From assembly GCA_921293015.1 (NCBI GenBank), contig OV121081.1, forward strand, positions 29,267,158 to 29,331,157: a stretch of 64,000 bases of DNA, written 5' to 3'. This document shows, piece after piece, positions 1-16,419 of this stretch. The notes beneath the pieces are model-generated. The model did not search any database. It had not been told where the DNA came from and was given only the letters and a program-made list of their open reading frames with translations. Within the stretch, counting starts at the first letter, position 1. Each line of letters opens with the position of its first letter. A program made the translations under genes and the position numbers. Origin of the DNA: Phorcus lineatus (taxonomy: Eukaryota; Mollusca; Gastropoda; Trochida; Trochidae).

Positions 1-637
1 AGACTTCAATATCTCATCTGAAGGACATTTTATTGTTGCTATCGGTTATTTAAATCATATTTCTGAACTTTGAACTTCCTTGTTTTAATCTTTAAGTAAC
101 ACTTCCATGTCCACAATAAATGTTTATAGACTTACGGAGTATGTTTCGTAAAGTTCTATTCGAATATGATACGCGCTAAAGTTCCGTATGTACAAACAGA
201 AGTCCAAAACATCAAACCCGACTTTAATTTATCCATCCTTAAGTGTCAGATATTGTCCGATATAGGAAAGTTTAACGTTTGAAAGGTACTTTGTGCAGTT
301 TAAGTAAGACAAATATGATCTTTATATTGTCCCCATATCAACTCATAAACTCGTTTCAGCAACAGTACGAACTTCATTTTAACTCATAAACACCATTAGC
401 AACGTTTGACATAATTTATTTTAAAAAATACTGTGTCAATTCGATTCATTATCATATAAGATTTTAAATAAGATTAATAAATCTCTTTTATATTAACCAA
501 CATTCACAAAGTATATTGAAAACAAATAATAAATACAATGCTTAATCCTACCTGTTATTTGAACTGAATATAGGTAAGTACGAGTATACTCGTGACAATC
601 AGCTGATCAGTCCGCTATATGCATATCTTAGATACAG

Positions 638-755
638 GTGAGTCAAGGTGTTGGAGATATTATATCAGTGTACAGGTATGCGATGCACTGACACTGTGAG
701 TCAAGGTGTTGTAGATACTACCTCAGTTTACAGGTGTGCGACGAATGAACATCGC
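638..755. repeat. Two-copy tandem duplication, about 58 bp unit
   Basis: The phrase GTGAGTCAAGGTGTTG occurs at 638 and again at 696. The following bases also match closely, including the TCAGTNTACAGGTNTGCGA part. This gives two diverged copies with a 58-bp period. Confidence 0.7.
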
Positions 756-1564
756 TGACACCAGATCTGAAAAAAAATCACAGTAATATACCGCACTTGG
801 AGAATGCAGTTAGTTGTTGATATGTGATCGTTTCTCAAACGGGTAAACTGCACTGTTTAAGTGCTTACATCGAATCTGAGAGAATATAACAGTATAACAC
901 GTTGAAATGTAATTGGTTTTCAAAGGGGATAGACTCTGTTTAAATACGGGAGTTATTCACACAACTATAAGCATGGGTAAACGTTTGCATTTTCTTGATT
1001 AAAACATTAAATCAGAGAGATTTACTTGGTATTTCATATGACTCTTATACATATCCAAACACCGATTATGATAATATTCATCTCACATACCCATCCCATA
1101 TGACAGTAATAAGCTTTAGATGAAAGTAAAAAAAACACCCTTATGGTGATATCGAAATCGCACTTTATGTTATAAAATATATTATATTACTAATAATCAT
1201 GTACACGGAACTATGATTTTGGCTTCGGTACATAACTGACCGTTGTCATTTATTTGAAATTTGGGGATGAATGTCATAGCCGATTGGGATGAAAATGATC
1301 ATAATTGGTGTTATGGAAGGGAGCGGATTATTTGTTAATAGTTTGATAGTTGTATTAAATCTTATTATAATTAGTTGAAGGCGAAGCGACGGACTGAATC
1401 CAAACTCACAAACTCACATTATATAAGAGTGAACTTGATTTAAGACCCCTAAAGGCAATCCGAAAGAATGTGAATCAACTAAAGAGCAAATATTAAAATG
1501 TATTTTGTGAGACATTGTGGTATCAACTATTTATTTCTATTGAAAGGATTGATAGTTACACATG

Positions 1565-1840
1565 TAAATCATCATTATCATCATCAACATAACCATTATC
1601 ATCAGTATCTACATCATCATTATCATCACCATCACCATTATCATCATCATTATCATCATCTTTATCATCAACATTACCATCATGATCAGTATCAACATCA
1701 TCATTATCATCATCATTATCATTATCATTATCATTATCCTCATCATCATCATCATAATCATCATCATCACCATTACCATCATTATCAACATCATCATTAT
1801 CATCACCAGCACAATCATCACCATCATCAACATGATCATC
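1565..1840. repeat. CAT/ATC trinucleotide microsatellite
   Basis: About 275 bp of near-continuous CAT, CAC and TAT triplets. It gives poly-His, poly-Ile and poly-Asp/Met open frames in several frames on both strands, the mark of a triplet repeat rather than a gene. Confidence 0.95.
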
Positions 1841-2888
1841 ATTGTTTTTGTTGCTGTTGGTTGCATTTTTTGGTTTTGTTTTTTTGGTAGTCATCATATT
1901 TATCATTCTTGAGCCTTCAGTTTCTACTCAGACAGCTTTCGTGATTGATCTTTATTCAGGTGAATTCTGGACAAATATACGAAATTTGTCTGCACACAAT
2001 TCTAATTTCTAAATTTAAATAATTATAACATATAATTGCAATTTTTAATTAAAAAAACCGCGTGCTTGAGAAACAAGGAAGTAGAATTCACCACTTAATT
2101 TCCCAAATAATACTGATAGCTCATCCGGAATATTAAAAAATGCTGTACATTGGATTATTATGAAACATTTTCGTTCTTACACTCGCTTATCTCGCTACGT
2201 AATGTTTAGTTGTCTAAAGAGTTGTATAGATACAACATGATTTTGAGCATATTTAACGTAGTGTAATTCTTATTCCTTTACTGTCTCTCAACTTCAACTT
2301 TAGCTATGTTTCCTGTGCAAAAAATTATATTTTTTCACAACTGTCTATTGATTGTTTCAAGTGTATGTATTAGACTATTTAGTGTGTGTAATAATTATTT
2401 TTAATTTTATTCTTAACACTATTATTATTACTATTACTATTATTATTATGAATAAAGGATTATGAATTTTCTTTACATATAGGTTTTAAAAATGACACGA
2501 TAGTGACCACTGAAGAAGGAAGTGGAGATTTATTAAACAATAAACAATAGCAATAAACTGCTTTCTCTCAGTAACAATATGCCTTCTCATGTTTTATTGT
2601 GAAGACGAGATATAGCGTGCGCACACCTTTCTGTTTTGACAATGGAATGAACAAAATATTTCAAAGTAAAACTTTTTAATAAGCAAAGCGTCCATTGTCC
2701 TGAGTCACACCTAGGACTTGACCTTTAACATCACCTTTTAGATAAGGAAGCGAGTATTATGTTTTTTAATTTTAGACGTAGGTGTTACAATTGGAGTCAC
2801 TGACAAGCGTTTGATGGAGATGAAGCCTAGCTAATATCTGAAATCCTAGGAAATGTTTCATTACCTAATTTGGACACAGTAATAAACA

Positions 2889-3009
2889 ATTATATATATA
2901 TATATATATACACAATATTTGAAAAAGAGTTCACAAGTATACAGTATTATATATTCAAAGACAAAAAATGACAAAAAATGACACATAGCCATCATGTCAT
3001 TTTTTGTCT

Positions 3010-3044
<35 letters not shown>

Positions 3045-3072
3045 CATATATATATATTATATTATATATATA
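2889..3072. repeat. AT dinucleotide runs flanking a perfect hairpin
   Basis: TA runs at about 2890-2911 and 3017-3072 bracket a perfect 24-bp inverted repeat. The left arm is 2950-2973 and the right arm 2995-3018, with a 21-nt loop; the core is TTCAAAGACAAAAAATGACA and its complement. A second partial copy of the AAAAAATGACA phrase lies in the loop. It could be a small palindromic element inserted in an AT microsatellite. Confidence 0.85.
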
Positions 3073-3810
3073 ATTATTTTTTATCGTTGTTGTTATTATT
3101 ATCATCATCATCATCATTATTTACTTGTAGACATCTAAATGGGACGTGCAACTGACACTTCTCCACATTTCTCGATTTTAATTGAAAACAAATAAATGTT
3201 AAATATTTGGAATTATGATAGATAAACATCGTGATCCTTTATACTCAATTCAATGATTTTATCTTATATCAAAATATTAAATAAACACCATGGATTGATG
3301 ATGGACCGCGTTAATTACTGATCCTATTTGACTCACTTTTATTAAATGTATAGCATAATTACACTTAGTTGTGAATGATAATGTTTGAGGACTACATGAT
3401 ATTTAGATTAAGATAATCAAAACTATATTCAGAACAATTCGAAATCATTGAAATCTTTGTAATCTTACCCATCCCACTTGATTACATATTTGAAATAATA
3501 ACATTGTTAAGATTTCATTATAAGGTTTCTATTGTGCCTTCATATAGAATAGTATCATCCCATACGTATAGAGTGTCCATCTTCATAACAATAAGCTTTA
3601 GAACAAACATGTCTCGCCTTACTAAAGTCATCCTTTAATCATCGCCCATACTTATACTATACACCTTATACGTATTGTACAAATTATGGTATACGCCATG
3701 ACCTGTCTTGCCTTTGAGAAATACTCTGGTGTTATATTACAGTGATATAACTGATTTCAAATATCTCCGATAATTTCTGAACGAGTGTGGAGTACAATCC
3801 TTGGTTAAGA

Positions 3811-7071
<3,261 letters not shown>

Positions 7072-7098
<27 letters not shown>

Positions 7099-7330
7099 TG
7101 AGGTCATCCTAACTATAGATTTGTGTGTTGAGGTCATCCAAACTACAGAATTGTGATGAGGTCATCTTAACTATAGAATTGTGTGTTGAGGTCATCCAAA
7201 CTACAGAATTGTGATGAGGTCATCCCAACTATAGATTTGTGATGAGGTCATCCAAACTACAGAATTGTGATGAGGTCATCCTAACTATAGATTTGTGTGT
7301 TGAGGGCATCCCATCTATAGAATTGAGATT
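7072..7330. repeat. 28/30-bp minisatellite overlapping the claudin-like stop codon
   Basis: Nine head-to-tail units start with GAGGTCATC at 7072, 7100, 7130, 7158, 7188, 7216, 7244, 7272 and 7302. Unit lengths are 28 or 30 bp, mostly alternating, because one version carries TTGTGTGTT and the other TTGTGAT. That suggests a 58-bp higher-order unit. The first unit contains the last nine codons and the TGA of the claudin-like gene; the rest lies in its 3' UTR. Confidence 0.95.
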
Positions 7331-7344
7331 AAGTTGTCCAAACT

Positions 7345-8292
7345 TTGTTGTCCAGAACTGTGATGAGGTAATTGTGAACGTAGAATTGTGAAATCATTTT
7401 GTGTTAGGATATTGATGAGAGCACGCCAGTTACTAAATTGTTTCAACACTACAGATTGTTATAAGGACATTTTGACTTGAGCATTGTGAATCATTTCGAC
7501 TTGAACATTTCGAAATTATTTAGAGTATAGAATTGTGATGATTTCATATTATGTACAAATATGTGATGATTTTATCCCGACTAAAGGGTTGTCTCCCTTA
7601 CTTAAGAATGATGATGAGGATATGACGTTGCTCCGACTTAATACTTGAATAGAGTGCATCCTCACTGAAGAATCTCAACGTCATCCCGAATAGAGAATAT
7701 CATTCTCTTCCAACAGAGGGAACTCCGTCATGAATGCCTAAGTACAAGAATTTATCGGCGGAGCTACCTCTGTCGGGAGATAATGAGTGAATAGTTGTGA
7801 CATCTTATTTTGTTTGACGCCGACAGAATTGTGATGAGGTCTTTTTGACTGTAGAATTATGAAATCATTTCGTCTGAAGAATTTTCATGTGGTCATCCAA
7901 ACTACAGACTAAGGACATTTTGACTTGAGCATTGTGAAATCATTTCGAATATAGAATTGTTATGATGGCAATTTTTCAGAATTATAATCATATCATTTTA
8001 TCTACAGATATGTGATGATTTCCACCCGCAAAAAGGATATTCTCTCTTATTTTAGAATAATGATGACGTTGACGTTGTTCCGACTTGTCGAGCCATCTTT
8101 CATAAGTGGTTTCAAAGTATTCTCGAATCAAGTGCATTTCTACTACAGTATCTCAACGTTCTCTAGCGTTCTCTTCAAACAGAGGGATCGAACTCCGTCA
8201 TAAATTTCTATACTAGTAATGATCTGCAGACCTCCCTCTTTCGGGAGAGAATGAGAGAATAGTTGAGAAATCTAATTTTGTTTGACGTCTAC
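7345..8292. repeat. Large direct duplication, about 475 bp unit
   Basis: 7345-7822 and 7823-8292 are diverged tandem copies. Shared landmarks in the same order are AAGGACATTTTGACTTGAGC, TATGTGATGATTT, ATCTCAACGT, TTCTCTTC-AACAGAGGGA, AACTCCGTCAT, TCGGGAGA-AATGAG and TTTTGTTTGACG. It follows the minisatellite directly, and its opening GTGATGAGGT phrase resembles the minisatellite unit. It probably lies in the 3' UTR or just past the claudin-like gene. Confidence 0.8.
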
Positions 8293-8544
8293 TACCATAA
8301 TGCCGTTGAAAATGCTGAAGCTAAAGCAAATAGTAGCCAGCACTGTTCACCATGATCATGATGCTGTTTTTCTCTGTGCTAAGTGATGTCTGTGTGGTTT
8401 GGGAAGCATCTCAAACACCTTGATTCCTGTCTTCCATTGGTTGATGTTTTCATTTCTTCATCTTTGAAAGGTTTTAGAAATGTTATCATACAGCAGGGAT
8501 TTAAGGATTAATTAATGTATATATAATAGCTTGGCTTGCTTTGA

Positions 8545-8550
8545 AATAAA
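8545..8550 (+). terminator. Candidate polyadenylation signal of the claudin-like gene
   Basis: AATAAA, about 1.45 kb past the stop codon and after the duplicated block. No earlier good candidate was noticed. This would give a long 3' UTR, so the assignment is tentative. Confidence 0.4.
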
Positions 8551-8949
8551 ACAAATTCATGAAAACCACGTAGTGTTTCATTATTGAGCCATAATGATCG
8601 AAGCGTACGTAAAATATTATATTCACGGCCCTGTTCACTAAGGTTCTAGGACAACACTTGGTTCACAATAATTATTGTTGAATATTTTCTTTGAAATATG
8701 AAAATATATATGCATATAAAACAAATCTCTAGTCCCCTTTTTGTTTACAAGTAATCACTATTTTGTATATCATAAATTATTATCCGATGTGTATATACAT
8801 GTATTTATCCTTCATTTATATTCAATGTTGTACATATATCGTGCTTTCTATTTATAACGTAGTTAAGAACTTAATCTAGACTTCATTGATGTTATACATG
8901 AAATACATCTTGAGCATCAATTGTAACAAATTGAAATTAAAATGGTATA

Positions 8950-9265
8950 AACGTTGCTGTTTTTTGTGGTGGTATGTGGTCTTGTACAAAGCTCAGTTGA
9001 TCGCCATCAGTGAACTTCAGCAACATCGGGCGCGGCTTGCCGGGTGGGCAAGATACTTAGTTTGAAAAATGCCTCTGTTCACCAGCAGGAAATGGCAACC
9101 TGGTAAAGCAGTGTGTTGGTGGTGACCTCCAAGCGACAAATGTGTGACCTTGGCTTAGACCAGAAAAGGTTGGTAGCGCCTTCAGCATGCACAAGTGGAT
9201 GGACATGTTCGCCATATAAATACACACATAATTATTGTTTTCATTACAGATTTTCTGGTACAAGG
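8950..9265. repeat. GC-richer island, possible old transposable element fragment
   Basis: This block is clearly richer in G and C than its flanks. It contains an open frame of 68 codons on the minus strand (9057-9263) that I do not recognise. There are no terminal repeats I can see. It may be a degraded SINE or other repeat, or an unannotated exon; I cannot tell which. Confidence 0.3.
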
Positions 9266-9715
9266 TTTAGCAACGATTGACGGCCAATGGTTTACATTTA
9301 CTTGCAAAATATAAATAATATTTAATATATAAAAATATATTAATATGGTTTAACAATAAGCAATTTATAAATGTCGAAGTCATTTTACCAGGTCCTTTTA
9401 ACTTCTATTACAAGAAACGACAATACGAGTAGATACTTCTTATAGACATTCGTCGATCTTTGAAAGATTTGATTTTGATATAAAAATACATAATTAAACT
9501 TTACATTACTAGAGTAAATTTGATTGAACTTTACTTTAATAACACTTTCTTTGTTTACACTTTTGTATACAAAAATAGTAGCACCTCTAAATTCAACAAC
9601 ATCGCATGTCTTCATTAGTGAAGGACCATATAATTTCAAGTGGTGAGTTGACTAAGGTTTTATTCTGGTCATGAAGTTGAGTTATATTCGTTACTGACGG
9701 CTGTCATGAATTCAA

Positions 9716-10035
9716 GCAACGGGTTACTGATATCTTAACTCAGGAATGGAAGTCTTCCTTACAATGCAGTAGTAGATATGAATGTTATTCATTTTTAGAA
9801 TTCATTTACAACCAGAAATATACTTAACTAATGACTGCTCGCTTTACGTCGTGATATGACAAAACTACGTATTGGCATGGCCAGATTACAAGTTGAATTT
9901 GAGCGATACTGTGATTTTATTAGAACAATGAGGTTGTGTAAAGTATGTGATTTAAATATGGTTGAAGATGAATTTCATTTTGTTATGATGTGTCCAACAT
10001 TTAGGAACCTTAGATTTAAATTGACCATTTATTTG
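9716..10035 (+). pseudogene. Remnant of a non-LTR (LINE) retrotransposon ORF2, C-terminal end
   Basis: 9716-9830 reads like the connector after the reverse transcriptase (QRVTDILTQEW, then YSFLEFIYNQKY), with stops at about 9830 and 9853. After a one-base shift, 9856-10030 reads TKLRIGMARLQVEFERY. It then gives the zinc-knuckle pattern seen at the end of many LINE reverse transcriptases: CKVC, EDEFHF, MMCP (C-x2-C, H, C). Stops and the frameshift show it is dead. The upstream reverse transcriptase and endonuclease are absent, as expected of a 5'-truncated copy. Family identification is from memory of the motif. Confidence 0.7.
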
Positions 10036-10883
10036 TATCCCATACCTTTTGCTTTTGCCTGCTCTTGCACTCCCACCAAACACGCCCAGTAGCATTACTG
10101 GTACCAACACAATTCCTTATTCTAGCTTTCTAAATGTGATACGTATATTGATATTGTCAGTTTGGATGCTGGTTCAAAAAGGTGTGCCGGTAAATATTGA
10201 CTTACCACTTTACAATTTCATTAAGCGTTTTTACATTTTACGTCCCTTTTAAATTCAATGAGGTTGCAATTTTGAGCATTAAAATTTTGTGCCCAGATTG
10301 TGGTTGGTCTTTCTTGTTAATTAATTGGCTATATATGTTCATGCTTGACTGGGCATCAATACCAATTCAAGCAAAGGAGTAAATTGCACCCGTGTTCTTT
10401 CATTTGTCTTGTTGCCAGTCAACATCACTTATGCTACGAGAAAAAACCTTTCTAACCAATGCGTCCTTGAAATCATGTCCCAAAATCGTTTTGGGTGTTT
10501 AACATTTTCTCATTTAACTCAACCTCTAGAGGGTTTCACTAAGAAGGATTACTTGAACCGAGGACAAAATTAAATTGTTTTCAGCACACCTATTCAGTAA
10601 GTAAAGAGATTATTAGTTCAAACAGCAGTCCAATTTACCACGAGACATGGTGACCTATCCTCCTGTGTCAATGACGTGATATTGGCCCCGCCCCCTTTGA
10701 GCCCAACCCCCTTCACCCCTTGTAGCTAGGACAAACACATCACGTTCCGTGTGGTCTGTCAAACACGTTAAGTGCAGGGTTCACACGAAGGTTTATCACC
10801 TTTACGACTAGCCTGTCAGTTAGTCTTCACTAGCAGTTCTTTTAGTCAAACCCTTTCAGTTCATCGTTCAATATGTCGCCCAG

Positions 10884-10916
10884 ACCGGAAACTAAGATAA
10901 AATCTTAGTTTCCGGT
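10884..10916. repeat. Perfect 15-bp inverted repeat with 3-nt loop
   Basis: The arm ACCGGAAACTAAGAT at 10884-10898 is complemented exactly by 10902-10916, with loop AAA. It is a compact, perfect stem in an otherwise unremarkable stretch. Confidence 0.9.
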
Positions 10917-10919
10917 TAA

Positions 10920-13235
10920 TAAGACTATTGAGATTGTTTTATGAAAACGAAGACAGCTTAGTTGTTCCTTTTGATAAATTCTGACTGAAAATTGTTGACA
11001 AAACTTTTATTCTTTTCTAAAACTTTTCAAGAGACTAAACGTCAGTTTGCATACCATCCGGAAGAATTGAACAATCTACCTATCTGTGATCTGAGGCACC
11101 TTAAAATCTATAGACACACTAAAGTTTAACTACTTACTGCCTTAACATATTTATATATATTGGAACCCATTATCTGAAATAGTTTAATGTCTTTTATTTT
11201 TTCCGGGCCTTTCCCTTGTTGGGTGCAAAGGTTCCACAACCGGTAGCTCAAGTATAGTACGTTAGTTCTTGCAGTTTGTGCCAGGTTTGAATTGAACAAG
11301 GACTCAAGAACGTTCAAGAATTCGCCCTTAATATAAACCTTAGTATAACAATTGAACATGTTTTCATTATCTGAATGACATGAATTTCTCTGACTTCTTA
11401 CAAAGCTTAACAATGTTGTAGAATTTTATCATACATTTTATACAGTTATATATTTTTACAAATGACTGTTTTCTATCAGAAAGAAAACAGCAAGATTCAA
11501 AGATTTATATCAAGTTTGCTTGCAAGCTGAAAACTTTCCTTTTCCCTAAACAAACTTTGTGAACAACTCCGCCTTCCCCATTGTAACTGTTAAGCGTTAA
11601 AGAGCACCTTTGAGATTGATATTAGACGCTATATAAATTAATGATTTTATCAACAACAACAACAGCAATAATAAGGAATAAATATTAACATCATTATCAC
11701 GATCATCATCATTTGAGAACAGCAATCAACATAAGTTTTCTATGAATATCGCATACATAGACTAGAGTTAGTCTAGGTGAACCGTCAAGGTGAACGTCAT
11801 GCGCATTTGCAAATACCTGCCCAACTGCATGCTCAACTTGCATACATGTACATCACCTGACACCCTACATTAGCTACTTTCATATATTGCTATGAATTGT
11901 ATGTGACAGATTCAGTTAGGCACGGGCATAAAGCATGTTTCTATTTCATCATTTTTGTAATAATCATACGACTCTTTAAACGTTTTATTTTGTCAGGCAA
12001 AACTTATTCTTCGTTTAGAATATTTTTTACAAATTAACGGGTTGTCGGTCTTTGTTTTGTTTTTTTGTGATCAACGAAATGCAGGTATTTCGTGTTTTCT
12101 CTCGTGAACTTATCATTTGTAAGGTAAATTTTATTCTCGCTTGTGAATCACCTTTTAGGTATCTTTAAATCATAAAAGGCACCAATGCACGTATTTTCGC
12201 GCTCACTATGTCTATTTCAGGGCATTCTAATACATATGTAAGCTATTCATGCAATAAAATAAAACAAAGATATTCTTAACATTTGACCTGCACATAGCAA
12301 TGAAAAGATTTAGTCAGCTGAAACCACTAAGTAATATAAAAAATCGTAGAAGTCATTTGTACACAAAGCTCGAAACATTGATGGTTGAAAACGGTTGAAC
12401 TAGGAATAGGTCGAGCTTCCGAATATATCTTAATCTCTAAACTGAAAATAGTAAATAAATCTGCCTCTTCACAGCGTCACGGGCGAAACGAAAAGATTTC
12501 AACCTCTTCTCGAAAATGGCGAGTCTATCTCGATATGTTTTTACCTTGCCGCGGGAAGATATGTCTGTACCGTCATCGATTTACCATTATCAGTAAAAGC
12601 ACTGTTGTTACCTAAACGATAATGCGGATTTATTTCACTCTTGCATTTATTATTTCTAGTCTTTTGAATTAACCTGATTACTTACATATATGTATATACC
12701 AAATAACTAATATGATATATTACCTGAGTGCGAATCGCTTGTAATATCCAGAGAAATGTATTATCCATGTATCATTTATATGTAAAAGATCAAATGAAAC
12801 ACTATATCGCGAAATAAACATGTTAACGTTTATCCTTTTCTAGAATGGTTTCCATGAAAAAGATGTCACGAATAAACTAGGAATGTTTTACAATGTACGC
12901 AAATAGATAGTTTCGGCGAAGATAACGAAGTATTAATGGCGAGTTAATCTAGAGGTGAGATTGCGGTGTGAACTTGACCGAGTTTGTTTCCCAAGACTCG
13001 AATGAATGCAAAGGTGTGATATGACCTTCTACCTGTCGCGTACACAGGTCACAAACCCGCCAGGTAGCAGGAAGGTAAGGACAGGTGATGCAATTCTTAA
13101 TGTCATTGATGGCGACTAAAGTGTAGACCGCGATACAGAAATACGTTTTGCAAAAACTTTGGTTTGCGTTTTAAGCAGGCATTTTAGACCAAATAGTGAC
13201 AAGAGTAGTAGTATAGTTTTATAAATCCCAACTTT
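10920..13235. other. Gene-free stretch
   Basis: No coding exon, RNA gene or element with terminal repeats could be supported. Short open frames (for example 11126-11413 minus and 12385-12615 plus) lack recognisable domains and have the AT-rich composition of their surroundings. CAT/AAC triplet runs occur near 11650-11710. Confidence 0.5.
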
Positions 13236-13237
13236 AA

Positions 13238-13397
13238 TTCAAAATTCCTTCAGTGCTCATTAGTTAGATTTATCAATACAATACTTTTGATATGTTAAAT
13301 TCCCTTTCCCCTTCCCCTTCCCAAACCCACTTTAAAAAATTCCCTCACGGCTCATTAGTTTGATTTTATCAATACAAAATTTTTGATATTTTAAAAT
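13238..13397. repeat. Two diverged direct copies, about 95 bp apart
   Basis: AAAATTCCTTCAGTGCTCATTAGTT with the following TTATCAATACAATACTTTTGATAT recurs about 95 bp later as AAAATTCCCTCACGGCTCATTAGTT with TTATCAATACAAAATTTTTGATAT. A CCCTTTCCCC pyrimidine run lies between them. Confidence 0.75.
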
Positions 13398-13650
13398 CTT
13401 AACATTGGTTTGTGACTAAATTGTCTTAATCAAAATATCCTTCAATAACATATTTTTTTCTGAGAGTCGAAGTCCATCTGAAACTCGACATTACACAAGT
13501 AACAGAATCAAGTTTATTTAATACCTAAGAGACATTTTGATTTATTTAGTAGGCTATCTATGAAAATGATAGGTAATATGATTATATTATAATAAATGAT
13601 ATAAAATCCTCACGGTGTCACAATGTCAAACCAGCACTTTCTTTGATTCT

Positions 13651-14125
13651 TTAAAGAGCCACTCCGTGAATTGTCGGAGTAATATATGCCAAACTTAATC
13701 AATCTTGTCATTTGATCGCGAAGTATCGACTGTTACCAAAAAGAAACAATATGTGACAATAGTGAAGTGACAATATGAAGGTAGAACGTCGCAATTATGA
13801 TCGAAAACTGGACAGTGGCGCACGTTAGATAGTCAAACGTAATTTGGAGTCTTTTCTAAAACAGCTAGGAGGGCAGTTAGGAATTGATAGTGTTTGTCAG
13901 GTTATATAGATAGTATATCCATATCTATTTGACGTGATATCTACACCTCTGTGCATTTATAAGGCTGTTTTTAGACTTTCATGGAAAACCAGTATTTGTC
14001 ATATATATATGTCTTTTGGACATGAAAAGTTAAGATGTTTTGATTTTATATATCACCATATATGACATTAAGGTTCGTATCAAAGGTGAATAATATGTTA
14101 TGAAAATCACTGAGTGGCTCTTTAA
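13651..14125 (+). mobile_element. TTAA-flanked MITE, copy 1 (475 bp)
   Basis: It begins TTAAAGAGCCACTCCGTGA and ends in the complement, GAGTGGCTCTTTAA. Internal landmarks shared with the two other copies are ATATATGCCAAACTTAATCA, TTTGATCGCGAAGTATC, CAATTATGATCGAAAAC, GGACAGTGGCGC, CTATACACCTCTGTGCA-type text and GGTTCGTATCAAAGGT. TTAA at both ends may be the target duplication, leaving terminal repeats starting AGAGCCACTCCGT. It has no open frame of note and is non-autonomous. The right terminal repeat here has one change (TGAGTGG for CGGAGTGG). Confidence 0.9.
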
Positions 14126-16415
14126 ACTCGTTAAGTATATCTTCTTGCTGGGACAAATTCATCCTCGATAATCGTTGGTTTTGGTGGCTAATGATCGGCA
14201 TGTTAACCCGGATAAAAAAAGGACATACTACAAAGGATGTATTAATTGCTTAACTTGATGGATTAATTGCTTAAATGATAAATTCATTAAATGCTTGTAC
14301 ATTTTTTCTTGGATTTTTTCTTTGCCCATTAAAGCGTAAAAAATAAAAGATATGAAAGCTCATGTATAAACATACCCATTACTCATTATGCTTATAGTAT
14401 AATGATTTGATATACATATTGAAAAAACGTGATATGAGGCAACTTCGGGAACCTTCCGGCATTTCTTCCGATCCACTAGTGACACGTTTATATATAGGAG
14501 TGCCGTTGGATTTGTAGACTAACGATTAAACACTGAAGTGAAATTGCGGTTGATAAATCTAAAATTTGAAAAATAAAATTGAATTGAAATGAGACAGCGT
14601 TTTGCTTTCATTTTCTTCTTATAAATTGGATTAGGCTTTTATCTTAATTTCGGGTCCGGCTTACAGACTATGGCGGTTGCCATTATTGAATAGGTTATAT
14701 TACTCTCTATAGATTTATAAACCATGCATCTATCATACCCGAAAGGTCAATTTTTAAGGTTTATAGATCGAATAACTAATCAAAAATTCATTCATAGCAA
14801 AGTAAAAAACAAAACCAAGTAGAACGAATGTACACCTGTATACTGCAGCGTTGATGCTATCTTAGATAGTATGTATAACTGCTGTTTATTGTACGTCATA
14901 TTTGTTTCGATATCCTTCTTTGCCAAAATAGTTTGGCATGGATTATATATTATTCAATAAAAGTGGTTTACTAGGAAAAATTCTAGATGGCGTTTAGGAA
15001 TTCTAATTCTCATAGAAGAACTTGCATTAATCAAAATTTACTTTAGTGTAATATAATGTAATATTGTTGACCCTTGGCCTCAGATGCACGGAAAACCAGT
15101 AGATTTCTACTTTGAATAAGATGTTAGTATTTTTTATTCTCATTTCCTTACTCCTGCTCTGCAAAGAATGCAACTAAACATGAAAGTATATTTTAATATA
15201 TTCTCCTGGATCTATTTCCTTCATATAAACATATAAAAATCATAACAAATGCTGGAATTATAGGCTAACATTTCTTCGACCTTTCATAACACGAATAACA
15301 GAGACATTATACGACAGAGAGTTTATTATACAACTTTCATATTTCATAACAAAGGAACACTGCATAGGATTGTATAATGTTTATTTGGTTAACACATTTT
15401 TTTTAAATATTCCCCCGAAAAGTGCAGGAAACCATTTCCTGAAAAGCAAATTACAAACATTACGGCATGTGGTATTTGTGCACTTCCATGCCATGTTTGC
15501 ACTTCCGTAACTGTTTCAAATTGTAAGATGTTTATTAAGACAACAGAATGACCCGAAAGATCACACTCTGGCTATCTATTGTATATCATACACGGGTTAT
15601 CACATGAGGTATTCATCCCTCGTGTTTTAATATCATCGTAGCCTGTCTGCCCGTCCCCTATTCGTTATGTTCATTCATAAAGAAAATGTAGCACGATTTC
15701 TTAATTAAATCAATTGATCTTACGAAAAGGGTGAATGACAATCGCTATTAATCAATGCCCAGATCTCTTTAATGAACATACTAACTTCGGTAAGACTTCG
15801 CGAATCCAAAATGATTTTAAAATGTTCACACGAAAATGGACACATGCGGTATTCGCTTGATAAGGGATACCTTTTTCTCCGATTAGGAATTATCCGGTAG
15901 ATCGTACAAAGATGTTTTACCTTCTTAAAGATTACATTTGGAATTAATTAATATTTGATAATAATAATTCTTTTAAATAAAAAAAACTACTGCTGAACGA
16001 AATATGATGGACCAATTTTACACATTATATCTTATAGATACATAAATTGCTTGTCACACAATCGAACTGAAATATGGTACTGATCAATGTCTAAATTGTG
16101 GTTGCATAGTTTTTGAAAAATTCATTCAATTATAGAAAACAATGAGAAGTGAATCATTTCGCCACAAGTGAAAAAGAATAAATAAAGATTAATCATTGGT
16201 AATTAGTAGGTATAAATACATATATTTAGCATTACAGGTTCTAAATTTAGAAAATATGCAATAATCAACGCAATCACAAAAAGGCATATATAAAGTCCTT
16301 TTCATTGACTCTCAACCGAAATTTGATTTGTCTCCTGAAAAGTAAATTTAGAACAAATTTCCAACGTCCCTATTCAATATTTGCTTTTAAAGTCTTCGTA
16401 TATGACACATAACAA
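14126..16415. other. Gene-free stretch
   Basis: AT-rich non-coding sequence. I see no long open frame, RNA gene or bounded repeat that can be supported. Confidence 0.5.
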
Positions 16416-16419
16416 TATG

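Larger units (their letters stand above)
1..3741. other. Gene-free left flank
   Basis: I see no supportable gene here. The long open frames at 1498-1912 are translations of a CAT/ATC triplet repeat and are not coding. The stretch holds a two-copy 58-bp duplication near 638-755, the triplet repeat, AT dinucleotide runs and a hairpin, listed separately. A splice-acceptor-like sequence (pyrimidines then ACAG ending at 3742) lies just before the first coding exon of the claudin-like gene, so a 5' non-coding exon may lie somewhere in this stretch; I could not locate one. Confidence 0.6.

Noticed and set aside
1498-1912. Long open frames on both strands rich in His, Ile or Asp
   Set aside because: They are translations of a CAT triplet repeat in different frames, with no domain or splice context.
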